A DNA stretch of 64,000 bases from Rhodococcoides kyotonense (GTDB lineage Bacteria > Actinomycetota > Actinomycetes > Mycobacteriales > Mycobacteriaceae): contig NZ_LVHI01000023.1 in assembly GCF_001645385.1 (NCBI RefSeq), positions 236,237 to 300,236 on the forward strand. Reading direction: 5' to 3'. This document shows, piece by piece, positions 24,743 through 33,694 of the stretch. The notes beneath the pieces are model-generated. The model did not search any database and was not told where the DNA came from. It saw nothing but the letters and a program-made list of their open reading frames with translations. Position numbers and translations under genes: made by a program. Numbering within the stretch: the first letter of the stretch is position 1; each line of letters begins with the position of its first letter.

Positions 24743-26185
24743 ATGGACGATCGGCACGAGCTCTACATCGGCGGTAAGTGGGTCCCCTCCGTCGGCGGCG
24801 GCACGATCGACGTGCTCGAGGCGGCGACGGGCACCGTGTTCGCGCGCGTTCCGTCCGGGACGGAGCAGGACGTCGACGACGCGGTTGCCGCGGCTCGTGC
24901 CGCGTTCGGCTCCTGGTCCGAGTCGCCGATCGAGGAGCGAGTGTCGGTTCTGCGACAGATCGCCGACGGGTTGGTCGCGCGCGAGACGGAGCTCGCCGAG
25001 ACGATGACTCGAGAAGTCGGTACGCCGATCGCCCGGTCGCGCTCGGTCCAGGTGGGTCTCGGTGTGACGATCTTCCGATCCATGGCGGACATCCTCGAGA
25101 ACACCACGCTCGAGGAGCGCCGGGGGACCTCGCTGATCCTCAAGGTCGGTGTCGGTGTCGTCGGTGCGATCACGCCGTGGAACTATCCGCTCTACCAGCT
25201 GGCGGCGAAGGTGGCGCCGGCGATCGCGGCGGGCTGCACGACGGTGGTCAAGCCCAGTAGCGTTGCGCCGCTGGCCGCGTTCGCAGTCGCGGAGATCGTC
25301 GAGTCGATCGGTCTGACGCCGGGTGTCTTCAACGTCGTCACCGGGCCGGGAGGACGGGTCGGAGAACGGCTGGCCGGCCATCCGGACGTCGACCTCGTCA
25401 GCCTCACCGGTTCCACGGCGGCCGGCGCCCGAGTAGGTCAGGTCGCCGCAGCTGGTATCAAGAAAGTGACGCTGGAGCTCGGGGGTAAGTCCGCGTTCGT
25501 CGTCGCCCCGGATGCGGACGTCGACGCAGCCCTCAGCGCAGCCGTCCGCGGCTGCTATGTCAACAACGGGCAGACGTGTACGGCCACGACGCGTTTGCTC
25601 GTTCCTCTCGACCGGCTCGACTACGTCGAAGAGAAGTTGGCGCAACTCGTGGGGTCGCAGAAGGTCGGAGACCCGCTCGACGAATCCACCGACATCGGGC
25701 CCATGGCGTCGGCCGAGCAACGACAGTCCGTGCTGCGGTACCTGTCGGAGGTGCCGGCAGAGGCGAAGTTCGTCGTCGGGGGACCGGGTGAGGTCGCCAA
25801 CCTGCCGGACGACCTGAGGTCCGGGTTCTACGTCAGGCCCACCGTGGTCAGCCGCATCGACAACAACTCGTCGATCGCGCGTGAGGAGGTGTTCGGACCG
25901 GTGCTCGCCGTTCTGGCGTACGACGGGATCGACGACGCCGTCGCTATCGCGAACGATTCCGATTACGGCCTGTCGGGGGCGGTGTTCGCGGGCGACGACG
26001 ACGCAGCCATCGCGATCGCACGTCGGCTCAGGACAGGCCAGGTCTCCATCAACGGCGGTCGCTTCAACGCGTCGGCCCCGTTCGGTGGGATGAAGAAGTC
26101 GGGCATCGGCCGCGAGTTGGGGCCGGAAGGTCTCGACGAGTACTTCGAGAAGATCTCCCTCCAACTGCGTACGGAAGCGAACTGA
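24743..26185 (+). CDS. NAD(P)-dependent aldehyde dehydrogenase
   Basis: A 480-residue ALDH: N-terminal 'LYIGGKWVPSVGGGTIDVL', Rossmann 'GAITPWNYPLYQLAAKVAPAIAAGCTTVVKPS', catalytic Glu in 'VTLELGGKSAFVV', catalytic Cys in 'NNGQTCTATTRLLV' and the C-terminal 'FGGMKKSGIGRELGPEGLDEY'. It oxidises an aldehyde to the acid. ATG 24743 gives the usual short N terminus; ATG 24713 and TTG 24692 are in-frame alternatives. The stop is 1 bp before the SnoaL-like gene, a clear two-gene operon. The aldehyde is not identifiable but is expected to be an intermediate of this block. Confidence 0.95.
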   Translation: MDDRHELYIGGKWVPSVGGGTIDVLEAATGTVFARVPSGTEQDVDDAVAAARAAFGSWSESPIEERVSVLRQIADGLVARETELAETMTREVGTPIARSRSVQVGLGVTIFRSMADILENTTLEERRGTSLILKVGVGVVGAITPWNYPLYQLAAKVAPAIAAGCTTVVKPSSVAPLAAFAVAEIVESIGLTPGVFNVVTGPGGRVGERLAGHPDVDLVSLTGSTAAGARVGQVAAAGIKKVTLELGGKSAFVVAPDADVDAALSAAVRGCYVNNGQTCTATTRLLVPLDRLDYVEEKLAQLVGSQKVGDPLDESTDIGPMASAEQRQSVLRYLSEVPAEAKFVVGGPGEVANLPDDLRSGFYVRPTVVSRIDNNSSIAREEVFGPVLAVLAYDGIDDAVAIANDSDYGLSGAVFAGDDDAAIAIARRLRTGQVSINGGRFNASAPFGGMKKSGIGRELGPEGLDEYFEKISLQLRTEAN

Positions 26186-26186
26186 C

Positions 26187-26672
26187 ATGGACGGTGACAT
26201 GGCCGGCGACGCCCATCGGGACATCACGAAACTGATGGCACGGTTCGCCCGGGCTATCGACCTTCGGGACTGGGAGCTGTATCGATCGGTCTTCACCGAC
26301 GAGATCGAGATCGACTACACGAGCTACCGCCCGGGCAACGGAGGCCTGTTCAAAGCCGAGGACTGGGTTCAGCGGGGACGCATGCTGTTTCCCGGTCTCG
26401 CTGCGTCGCAACATTTTCTGTCCAACCTGGACATCACGGTCGACGGCGACGACGGCACTGTCGTGTCCTACGTCCGGGCCGAACACGTGCTTCCGAACAC
26501 GGCGGGCGACGCCGTCTTCACGATCGGCGGTTACTACACCGATTCGGTCGTGCGAGTCGGTGGGGAGTGGAAGATCTGCCGCAAGCAGTTGACGGTTCTG
26601 TGGAACACGGGCAACCCGCAGGTTCTCACGATGGCACGTGAACGGGCGGCGGAGTTGCTTCGGTCCGCCTGA
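26187..26672 (+). CDS. SnoaL-like / NTF2-fold protein
   Basis: A 161-residue single-domain alpha+beta cone protein: 'ITKLMARFARAIDLRDWELYRSVFTDEIEIDY' is the typical first helix-strand unit of the SnoaL_4 group, ending with 'GGYYTDSVVRVGGEWKICRKQLTVLW'. The fold includes ketosteroid isomerases, scytalone dehydratases and beta subunits of ring-hydroxylating dioxygenases. A beta subunit for the Rieske oxygenase at 2940 is possible, but the two genes are 22 kb apart, so an isomerase or dehydratase role is equally likely. It is 1 bp downstream of the aldehyde dehydrogenase and convergent with the broken VOC gene. Confidence 0.85.
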   Translation: MDGDMAGDAHRDITKLMARFARAIDLRDWELYRSVFTDEIEIDYTSYRPGNGGLFKAEDWVQRGRMLFPGLAASQHFLSNLDITVDGDDGTVVSYVRAEHVLPNTAGDAVFTIGGYYTDSVVRVGGEWKICRKQLTVLWNTGNPQVLTMARERAAELLRSA

Positions 26673-26690
26673 TTCGGGCTTCGCCGGCAA

Positions 26691-27214
26691 TCACATCTCC
26701 CGCACCGGTTCGTAGCCGTCCCAGTCCACGGCGGCCTCGGCGACCCGTCGGTACAGCGCCAGGATGCTCGGGCGAGCCTCGTAGATCTCGACGAGGTGCC
26801 CGAGCTCGGCGCGTGCGTCGTGGAATGCGAAGGCGTTGCCGTCAGCAACGCCCGCCAGCCCAGGTCGCTGAACTTCTTCTGCTGTTCGGTGAAGGATTCG
26901 ACCATCATCGCAACGTGGTGGACACGTCCCATTTCTGTCGTGGTGTCGGCGAATTCGGTCGGCGCTGCCGCATGCGTCTGCACCAGTTCGATCTGCGTGC
27001 GACCCCATTGGCCGTACGCCGAGCTGTGATCGAACATCGCGGGGCGACCGTCCGGACCGACTGCGTCGGTGATTCGGTTGCGACGCACCAGAAACGGTCC
27101 GGCGCCGGTGGCCGCCGCGAATCGTGCAGCGGCCGTGCGTACGTCGTCCACGAGGTACGCCGTCTGGACGACCGTGCCCAACTGGAACTCGTCAGCTCTC
27201 ACCATGCTGTCCAT
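26691..27214 (-). pseudogene. VOC/glyoxalase-like gene interrupted by a frameshift
   Basis: The first part, from ATG 27214 (or 27205), reads as a good VOC protein ('LGTVVQTAYLVDDVRTAAARFAAATGAGPF', 'MGRVHHVAMMVESFTEQQKKFSDLGWRALLTA') and then runs into low-complexity sequence. In the neighbouring frame the expected continuation appears ('DGNAFAFHDARAELGHLVEIYEARPSILALY...') and ends at 26691. The switch lies near 26840-26850. Joined, the product would be about 174 residues with the family's metal-binding His and Glu. A single-base indel, real or from sequencing, explains it. If real, this gene next to the catabolic operon is dead. Confidence 0.8.
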
Positions 27215-27329
27215 CCGTTTCTTGTCGATGCCTACTGATAGAGACGCGTTCGCGGCCCGAGGTTCGAGCCGAAAACTCGTGCTGGACTTATCTCTGTACA
27301 TAGTTGAGTATGACCTAGGTAACAAATGC

Positions 27330-27346
27330 TGGGTTAAAGTAACCCA
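27330..27346. promoter_or_regulatory. Inverted repeat TGGGTTA-AAG-TAACCCA upstream of the ABC importer
   Basis: Perfect 7-bp arms 20 bp before the importer ATG, overlapping the region where a promoter or operator is expected. Just upstream, ATGACCTAG (27310-27318) repeats a 9-mer from the TetR-gene palindrome at 6387-6414 (opposite strand), and AGTAAC inside the repeat matches the sequence in other promoters of this block. Suggestive only. Confidence 0.5.
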
Positions 27347-27365
27347 CCTCACAGGGGTAGGTGTC

Positions 27366-28913
27366 ATGGCAGACGCGCTCTGTATCACCGGGCTCTCGAA
27401 GACTTTCGTGGGCCAGCGTGCTCTCGACGGTATCGATCTATCGCTTGCGCCGGGAGAAATCCGTGGCTTGGTCGGACAGAACGGCTGCGGCAAGTCGACG
27501 CTCATCAAAGTGCTTGCGGGCTATCACGACCCGGACGACGGGGCGCGCATCGAGGTCGGCGGGGCCGAGTTGCACCTGGGTGTTCCCGGCAGCGGCGAGG
27601 CCGCAGGACTGCGCTTCGTACATCAGGATCTCGGATTGGTCGAAAGCCTCGACGTCGTCGACAACCTCGCTCTCGGGCACGGCTACGCGACCACGGCCTT
27701 CAAAACCATCGACTCCCGAGCCGAGCGCGCGCGGGCACGTGCGGCGCTCGCCGAATTGGGGTTCGACTTACCGCTCGACAAGCTCGCCGGCTCGCTCAGC
27801 ATGAGCGAACGCACGATGCTGGCAGTCGCACGAGCCGTCCAGGACCGGTCCGGGGCGACGACTGTCCTCGTGCTCGACGAACCGACTGCGAATCTGCCTG
27901 CTGCAGAGGCGGTTCGCCTTTTCGATCTGGTTCGTCGCATCAGGGACCGCGGAGTCGCGGTGCTGTTCGTCTCGCACCACCTGACGGAAGTGTTCTCGTT
28001 GTGCGACAGCGTCACCGTCATGCGGGACGGAAAGATCGTCACCACGCGAGATCTCGACGGACTCGACGAGGCAGGGTTGGTCGAACTCATGATCGGCCGT
28101 CGCGTGGAGGAATTCCTGGCCGAGCCGGAAGCGACGACGACTGGTGTCGGCTCGCCGGTGTTCGAGGTCAGCGGACTGTCCTGTGGGGCGCTCGCGGACC
28201 TCGATTTCTCGGTTCGCTCGGGCGAAGTACTCGGCATCGCCGGAATCACCGGCTCCGGACGTGAACAAGTAGTGCCCGCATTGTTCGGGGCGGAGGCTCG
28301 CGCCGGGGTCGTGGCGGTCGAGGGCCGCGTCGTCGAGCAGGGTCGTCCGGATCTCGCGATGTCGGCCGGCGTCGGATGCGTACCCGCCGAACGTGTTTCC
28401 AATGCGGCGTTCGTCAACGCATCGCTACGTGAGAACGTGTCGGTCGCCGACCCGTGGGCCTATTCGCGATACGGATTCTCGCGGACGAGGCGCGAGAAGT
28501 CCGATGTCGCACACTGGTTGGAGCGGCTCGGTGTACGACCGGCGGGCGACACGGAGCGCACGCTCGGCACCCTCAGCGGTGGGAACCAGCAGAAAGTCGT
28601 TCTGGCACGGTGGCTTCGACGTAACCCGCGAGTGCTGCTGCTCGACGAACCCACCCAGGGCGTGGACGTCGGAGCGAAAGCCGACATTCACACGCTCGTC
28701 GACTCGGCAGCGCACAGCGGCGCCGCCGTCCTCGTCGTCTCGACCGATCACGGGGAGCTGACCCGCCTGTGCGACAGGGTGATCGTTCTGGCGGGTGGAG
28801 GGGTCGTGGACGAGTTCACGCGGCCACGGATCGACCCGGATCGGCTGACCGCATCGACTTTGAAGAAGCCTGCATCGACGGCGAGTTCGTCCGCGTCCGC
28901 GGACAACCGGTGA
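27366..28913 (+). CDS. Ribose-type sugar ABC transporter, duplicated ATP-binding subunit
   Basis: A 515-residue RbsA/MglA-type protein with two fused nucleotide-binding domains. The first has a canonical Walker A 'GQNGCGKST', Walker B 'VLVLDEPTANL' and a degenerate signature ('SLSMSER'). The second has the degenerate P-loop 'GITGSGRE' but the canonical signature 'LSGGNQQK' and 'LLLDEPTQGVD', the asymmetry typical of this family. It energises import by the downstream permease and lipoprotein. The gene is the first of a three-gene importer operon with short gaps. Substrates in the family are pentoses, hexoses, autoinducer-2, inositol and some non-sugars. Confidence 0.95.
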   Translation: MADALCITGLSKTFVGQRALDGIDLSLAPGEIRGLVGQNGCGKSTLIKVLAGYHDPDDGARIEVGGAELHLGVPGSGEAAGLRFVHQDLGLVESLDVVDNLALGHGYATTAFKTIDSRAERARARAALAELGFDLPLDKLAGSLSMSERTMLAVARAVQDRSGATTVLVLDEPTANLPAAEAVRLFDLVRRIRDRGVAVLFVSHHLTEVFSLCDSVTVMRDGKIVTTRDLDGLDEAGLVELMIGRRVEEFLAEPEATTTGVGSPVFEVSGLSCGALADLDFSVRSGEVLGIAGITGSGREQVVPALFGAEARAGVVAVEGRVVEQGRPDLAMSAGVGCVPAERVSNAAFVNASLRENVSVADPWAYSRYGFSRTRREKSDVAHWLERLGVRPAGDTERTLGTLSGGNQQKVVLARWLRRNPRVLLLDEPTQGVDVGAKADIHTLVDSAAHSGAAVLVVSTDHGELTRLCDRVIVLAGGGVVDEFTRPRIDPDRLTASTLKKPASTASSSASADNR

Positions 28914-28923
28914 AAGGATCACC

Positions 28924-29952
28924 ATGACAACACAATCGCACGAGGGAACGTCGGCCGCGCCGCACAGCTCTCCGTCGGGTGGCGGTACTCCGACGCCGAC
29001 CCGTGACCGCAAGCGTCTGCCCAAGCTCGGACTCGATCGTTTCAGCGGCCTCTATGTCTGGGTTGCCATCATCGTGTTGTTCGCGATATGGATTCCCGAC
29101 ACCTTTCTGACCGAGGGGAACTTCAGGATCATCGCGGGCGACCAGGCGATCACGGCCATGCTCGCGATCGGTCTCATCGTCCCGTTGGCCGCAGGTGTGT
29201 TCGATCTGTCCATCGCGGGAGTGATGGGTTTCTCGGTCGCGATGGTGTCCTATCAGCTGTCGCAGGGTATCGGTGCACCGGTAGCCGTCGTCACGACGCT
29301 GTTGTGTGGTGCGCTGATCGGCGCCGTCAACGGCTTCGTGGTGGTGAAGCTGGGCGTCGATTCGTTCATCGCGACCCTCGGTATGTCGAGCATTCTGCTG
29401 GCCGGAACCTACTGGGTCACGGACGGAAAGCAGATCACGGAGGGATTCACCGATGGATTCCTCGACATGGGCAGCAAGCCGTTTCTCGGGCTGCCGTTGC
29501 CGTTCTTCTACATGATCGTCGTGGCCGCTGTGATGTACGTCGTTCTGGAGAAGACCCCCTTGGGACGGTACCTGTACGCAACCGGTGGTAACCGCCAGGC
29601 GGCACGCCTGGCCGGTCTTCGTGTCGAACGAATCATGTTCGGCGCGTTGGTCACATCCGCCACGGTGGCCGCACTGACGGGTGTGGTGCTCGCGGCCAAG
29701 CTCGGTACGGCGGCTCCCGACATCGGCCCGTCCTACCTACTTCCGGCGTTCTCGGCAGTCTTCCTCGGTTCCACCCAGATTCGTGCCGGACGGGTCAACG
29801 TCCTCGGCACGCTCATCGCTATCTATCTACTCGCGACCGGCGTCAAAGGGCTGCAGCTCGCCGGCTCGCCCAGCTTCGTCAACGACCTCTTCAACGGTCT
29901 GGCACTCATCGTCGCCGTGGCACTCGCCGCGCGCACGGCTCGTCGCAAATGA
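28924..29952 (+). CDS. Ribose-type ABC transporter permease
   Basis: A 342-residue integral membrane protein of the RbsC/BPD_transp_2 family. A cytoplasmic Ser/Pro/Thr-rich N terminus is followed by about eight to ten hydrophobic segments ('GLYVWVAIIVLFAIWIP', 'AITAMLAIGLIVPLAAGVFDLSIAGVMG', 'PFFYMIVVAAVMYVVL'). The conserved cytoplasmic loop 'PLGRYLYATGGNRQAARLAGLRV' contacts the ATPase. It starts 10 bp after the ATPase gene and its stop overlaps the binding-protein ATG by 4 bp. It forms the membrane channel of the importer. Confidence 0.95.
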   Translation: MTTQSHEGTSAAPHSSPSGGGTPTPTRDRKRLPKLGLDRFSGLYVWVAIIVLFAIWIPDTFLTEGNFRIIAGDQAITAMLAIGLIVPLAAGVFDLSIAGVMGFSVAMVSYQLSQGIGAPVAVVTTLLCGALIGAVNGFVVVKLGVDSFIATLGMSSILLAGTYWVTDGKQITEGFTDGFLDMGSKPFLGLPLPFFYMIVVAAVMYVVLEKTPLGRYLYATGGNRQAARLAGLRVERIMFGALVTSATVAALTGVVLAAKLGTAAPDIGPSYLLPAFSAVFLGSTQIRAGRVNVLGTLIAIYLLATGVKGLQLAGSPSFVNDLFNGLALIVAVALAARTARRK

Positions 29953-31100
29953 ACTCCTCGAAAGGAACGCGTGTGTTCACTGGAACCAGGACCAGGGCCT
30001 TCGTCGCCGTCGTCTCCGCATGCCTGCTGGCATCGGCCTGCAGCAGCAGTTCGGCCGACGAAGGTACCGGGCAAGCGGCCGACGTGGCCGGTGCGCAGGC
30101 GGTCGCCGATCGGTACGAGGCGGCGCCGACCGATCTCGTTCTCGACACGCCCCTCAGCAGAGCGCCCGACTCAGGAAAATACGTCATCAGTATCGAGACG
30201 CCGCAACCGATTTCGAGTGCCAAGAACGACGCGATCCAGCAGGCGGCCGACGTACTCGGTTGGCGTTACCAGCGCATCTTGATGGGCACCGACGCCGAAG
30301 CTGCGCCCAAGGCCGTCGACCAGGCCATCGCGCTCCGGCCGGACGCCATTCACGTCTCGGGCACTCCGCTGACCATGTTGTCCAAGCAGATCGAATCGGC
30401 CCGAGCGGCAGGCATTCCCGTGATCGCGGACAGTATCGCCGGACCACCGGTGCCCGGCGTGATCTCCACCGCGCTCGACGGTGACGCCCAGGTGCAGGAG
30501 TGGGGCAAGATGGTGGCCAGCCAGGTGATCGCGGACAGTGACGGCGACGCGAACGTCGCGATCTTCTCCATCACGGACTACTCGATCCTGAACGTGTTCA
30601 CCGACGCCTTCACCGCGCAGCTGAAGGAACAGTGCCCGGACTGCAAGGTCCAGCTCGTCAATCAGCAGGTCACCGATCTCGGGACGAAGACTCCTCAGAG
30701 CGTCGTCAGTACGTTGCAGCGTGATCCGACGATCAACTACGCGCTGTTCTCGTTCGGTGACCTCGTGCTCGGCGTCGACGCAGCTCTGCGAGGGGCAAGT
30801 CTGCAGGACCAGGTGACGTTCGCCGGTCAGACACCCACTCCCGACAACCTCCAGTCGTTGAAGGACGGCGACAACAGCGTGTGGGTCGGTTTCCCGGTCC
30901 AGATTCTCGGCTGGCGCGTTCTCGACACGCTTGCCCGACACTTCAACGGCGACGACATCGCAGTGGCCGACGCCGCATTCCTGCCCACTCAACTGTTGAA
31001 CGCGGACAACATCGACTCGGCGGTTCTCGACGAGGCCACCGGATACTACGCGGGAGTTGCCGACTATCAGCAACAGTTCGAGACTCTCTGGCAGAAGTGA
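29949..31100 (+). CDS. Periplasmic-binding-type lipoprotein of the ABC importer
   Basis: A 383-residue solute-binding protein with an N-terminal signal and lipobox 'LLASAC', so it is anchored as a lipoprotein outside the membrane. The mature part has the RbsB-like two-lobe pattern: 'KYVISIETPQPISSAKNDAIQQAADVLGW', 'IALRPDAIHVSGTPLTML', 'AGIPVIADSIA' and 'FAGQTPTPDNLQSLKDGDNSVWVGFPVQILGW'. It determines substrate choice. The sequence is distant from classical ribose or galactose binders, so the ligand may be the non-sugar or glycoside substrate of the pathway. It is the last gene of the importer, followed by the TIM-barrel gene. Confidence 0.93.
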   Translation: MNSSKGTRVFTGTRTRAFVAVVSACLLASACSSSSADEGTGQAADVAGAQAVADRYEAAPTDLVLDTPLSRAPDSGKYVISIETPQPISSAKNDAIQQAADVLGWRYQRILMGTDAEAAPKAVDQAIALRPDAIHVSGTPLTMLSKQIESARAAGIPVIADSIAGPPVPGVISTALDGDAQVQEWGKMVASQVIADSDGDANVAIFSITDYSILNVFTDAFTAQLKEQCPDCKVQLVNQQVTDLGTKTPQSVVSTLQRDPTINYALFSFGDLVLGVDAALRGASLQDQVTFAGQTPTPDNLQSLKDGDNSVWVGFPVQILGWRVLDTLARHFNGDDIAVADAAFLPTQLLNADNIDSAVLDEATGYYAGVADYQQQFETLWQK

Positions 31101-31140
31101 CAGGCCGCGATACGTGAACGAGGCAGCTGGTCGACGCGTC

Positions 31141-31989
31141 ATGTCGCTGTCGCATCTGTCGGCCTTACACGTACCGCCCCATCGGTTCGTCGAACTCGCC
31201 GCCGCGGGCGGGTTCGACGCCGTGGGCGTCCGCGTCGCGCAGTCGGGGGAGAGCAGAGGGTACGCGCTCCCGTCGGGGTCGGCGGCATTGCGTGACACCA
31301 GGAGTGCCTTGTCCGACAACGGGTTACGAGTGTTGGACGTCGAAGTGGTGAAGCTGCATGCCGGGAGCACGAGCGACGACTGGACGGCCGTGATGGAGGC
31401 CGGGGCGGAGCTCGGCGCGGAGTATCTCCTCGTCGCGGTGCTGGACGACGATCTGCCTCGTGCCGCTGCTGTTCTCTCACACCTGGCAGCGTCGGCCTCG
31501 GAATACGGCCTTCGGTGCTGTCTGGAACCGATGGTGTTCTCGTCCGTTCGTGACGTACGGGCAGCCACGAAATTACTCGACGGTATCGATGCCGGTCTGT
31601 TGGTCGACACTCTGCATTTCGCACGCGCAGGATCGACGCCGAGCGATCTGAATCCTGTGTCGAGACAGCGGTTTCCGTACTTTCAGATCTGCGACGCGTC
31701 GTTCGCGGGGCCGGCGGCCGATCCACACGAGGCCCTCTCGGAAGCGCGGACGGACCGGTTGGCGCCGGGGGACGGCGTACTGCCGCTGCTGGATATCGTG
31801 CGGGCACTTCCGAGAACTGCTGCGGTCAGCGTCGAGGCTCCGTCGACACGAGGCATCGAGGACCCCGGCGGCTGGACAAGTCATCTAGGCGCGTCGACAC
31901 GTGCGCTGCTGACACACGCGGACGATGACGTCGAACAATCGGTGTTCGTTCATCCCGCCGAGGCAGGGGCGGGCAACGGTACCGTTTGA
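31141..31989 (+). CDS. Xylose-isomerase-like TIM-barrel protein (sugar phosphate isomerase/epimerase family)
   Basis: A 282-residue AP-endonuclease-2-type barrel: 'LSALHVPPHRFVELAAAGGFDAVGVRVA' (strand-helix 1), 'LRVLDVEVVKLH', 'YLLVAVLDDDLPRAA', 'LRCCLEPMVFSSV' and 'AGLLVDTLHFARAG', with metal-ligand Glu and Asp/His at the expected strand ends. Family members isomerise or epimerise sugars, inositols and ketoacids, or cleave such compounds. Adjacent to an importer operon, it probably acts early on the imported substrate. ATG 31141 is used; GTG 31114 is an alternative. Its last 40 bp overlap the convergent SDR gene. Confidence 0.85.
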   Translation: MSLSHLSALHVPPHRFVELAAAGGFDAVGVRVAQSGESRGYALPSGSAALRDTRSALSDNGLRVLDVEVVKLHAGSTSDDWTAVMEAGAELGAEYLLVAVLDDDLPRAAAVLSHLAASASEYGLRCCLEPMVFSSVRDVRAATKLLDGIDAGLLVDTLHFARAGSTPSDLNPVSRQRFPYFQICDASFAGPAADPHEALSEARTDRLAPGDGVLPLLDIVRALPRTAAVSVEAPSTRGIEDPGGWTSHLGASTRALLTHADDDVEQSVFVHPAEAGAGNGTV

Positions 31990-32747
31990 CCGCTGCCGCA
32001 CGTGGCGCCACCGTCGACCGGAATCGCGGCACCGGTGACGAACGACGCCAGCGGTGACGCGAGGAACGCGATCACTTCCCCGACCTCACGCGCGGTCCCC
32101 CAACGATGAAGCGGCACCATGGCTTTCAAGGCCTCGTACCGTTCGGGGGTGCCGACTGCGATGCGTTCGGTCATCCCCGTGCCGATCGGTCCCGGGCAGA
32201 CCGCATTGACTCGAATGCCGTCGTTCGCGAGATCGAGTGCGAACGACTTCGCGAGATTGACGACGCCGGCCTTGGCTGCCGCGTAGGGCCATCGATTCGG
32301 TTCGCCACCCAGCGCCGTGGCCGACGCGGTGATGACGATGGACCCGCCACCTGCTCGCCGGAACGCCGGAATGGATTCGCGCACACCCAGTACGACGGCT
32401 CGTAGGTTGACGTCGATGGACCGGTCGAACACGTCCATGTCCAGCGTCTCGATCGAACCGGACGCGGGCACACCGGCGTTGAGAACGAGAGCGTCGAGTC
32501 GGCCGAACGCACGCTCCGCCTCGGCGACGGCTGCGCGGTTGTCGGCAGGGTGCGTCACGTCGCCGACGAACGGGACGGCCCGGTCGATCCCGGCCAACCA
32601 CTCCATGGCTTCGGGCGTGGTGTCGAACGCGACAACGGAACCTCCTCGTTCGAGGAGGATTTCCGTTGTCGCGCGGCCGATCCCGGATGCCGCGCCGGTG
32701 ACGACGGCGACGAGCGGTCGGGAATCTCGTGACGCGGTGGAGGTCAC
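31950..32747 (-). CDS. Short-chain dehydrogenase/reductase (SDR), copy 3
   Basis: A 265-residue classical SDR: 'VVTGAASGIGRATTEILLERGG', 'LDALVLNAGVPASG', 'SIVITASATALGG', catalytic 'YAAAK' and 'FVTGAAIPVDGGATCG'. It is the last gene of a three-gene minus-strand operon (swivel protein, F420-type oxidoreductase, SDR), with its GTG start overlapping the previous stop by 4 bp (GTGA). It presumably handles an alcohol or ketone formed by its operon partners. The 3' end overlaps the convergent TIM-barrel gene by 40 bp. Longer upstream reading in this frame is out-of-frame noise. Confidence 0.93.
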   Translation of the reverse strand: MTSTASRDSRPLVAVVTGAASGIGRATTEILLERGGSVVAFDTTPEAMEWLAGIDRAVPFVGDVTHPADNRAAVAEAERAFGRLDALVLNAGVPASGSIETLDMDVFDRSIDVNLRAVVLGVRESIPAFRRAGGGSIVITASATALGGEPNRWPYAAAKAGVVNLAKSFALDLANDGIRVNAVCPGPIGTGMTERIAVGTPERYEALKAMVPLHRWGTAREVGEVIAFLASPLASFVTGAAIPVDGGATCGSGQTVPLPAPASAG

Positions 32748-33694
32748 GGTGCGTCCGCAGTCGCGAGCTGCGCGGACAGTTCGTCGGCTTTCTCGAGAAG
32801 CGGGGCGAGTCGAGAGGGCGCCGCGACCCAGTCGGCCGACGAGCGCATCTCGTCCCAGAAGTTGAGTTCCACGATCAGCTGTTCGGCACCTGTGACGAGG
32901 GCTGTTCGAATGTCGTTCTCGACGCCGGTGATGCCCTGCCCGCCCGATCCGACCGCGTCCGTCGGCCGTTGGAGGTACGAACGAAGGAACAATCGAACCG
33001 GACTCATTCCCTCCGGCCGCATCCCCGCCATGGTGTCGAGCTGGTCCAGCAGGGCTTCGGGAGTTCCGCTGCTGGGGTTCCAGATGTCGAACAGTGCCGC
33101 CGTCCTCGTCAAGCCTGCCGCGGAGCGCAAACCCGACAGCAGCGGGGGATGCGGTGTCTGCACCGGCTTCGGGCGAACCGCCGATCGCGGAATGGTGAAG
33201 AAGTCGCCGTCGAACTGGACCGGATCCGGACCCCAGCACGCGCGGACCGCCTCGACCAGTTCGCTCATACGACGGCCCCGCGTACGTGGATCGACATCCA
33301 TCTGAGCATGCTCCTCGTCCGACCAGCCGGCGCCGAGTCCGGCGACGAGCCTGCCGCCGGACAGCACGTCGAGAGTGGCCAGCCGCTGTGCCAGCTCCAC
33401 CGGTCGGTGGTAGCCGGCGACCAGGATGCTGCTGCCGATGGAGACGGTTCGGGTACACGCGGCGACGAAGGCCATCAGTTCCGTGGCGCCGAACACCGAC
33501 CGATACGCCGGATGGACGCTCGTCGTGTGTCGACCGCCGTACACCGACTCGTTGGCCTCGGGATAGAACAGGTGTTCCTGGACCCACAGGCTGGCAAAAC
33601 CGAGTTCCTCGGCAGCGACGGCGAATTCGCGTACTGCGACGGTGTCGACGTGCTCCCCGAGTTGGGGAAGCGACAGCCCGATACGAAGGCTCAC
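32744..33694 (-). CDS. LLM-class (F420- or flavin-dependent) oxidoreductase
   Basis: A 316-residue luciferase-like monooxygenase-fold protein: 'LRIGLSLPQLGEHVDTVAVREFAVAAEELGFASLWVQEHLFYP', 'LMAFVAACTRTVSIGSSILVAGYHRPVELAQRLATLDVLSGGRLVAGLGAGW' and the 'RGRRMSELVEAVRACWG' region. The 'LPQLGEHVD' start and 'TIGR03619-like' pattern are common in actinobacterial F420-dependent enzymes, but flavin use cannot be excluded. It sits between the swivel protein and the SDR with GTGA overlaps on both sides, so the three proteins should act in one pathway. GTG 33694 is the start; the upstream extension is a shadow of the swivel gene. Confidence 0.88.
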   Translation of the reverse strand: MSLRIGLSLPQLGEHVDTVAVREFAVAAEELGFASLWVQEHLFYPEANESVYGGRHTTSVHPAYRSVFGATELMAFVAACTRTVSIGSSILVAGYHRPVELAQRLATLDVLSGGRLVAGLGAGWSDEEHAQMDVDPRTRGRRMSELVEAVRACWGPDPVQFDGDFFTIPRSAVRPKPVQTPHPPLLSGLRSAAGLTRTAALFDIWNPSSGTPEALLDQLDTMAGMRPEGMSPVRLFLRSYLQRPTDAVGSGGQGITGVENDIRTALVTGAEQLIVELNFWDEMRSSADWVAAPSRLAPLLEKADELSAQLATADAP

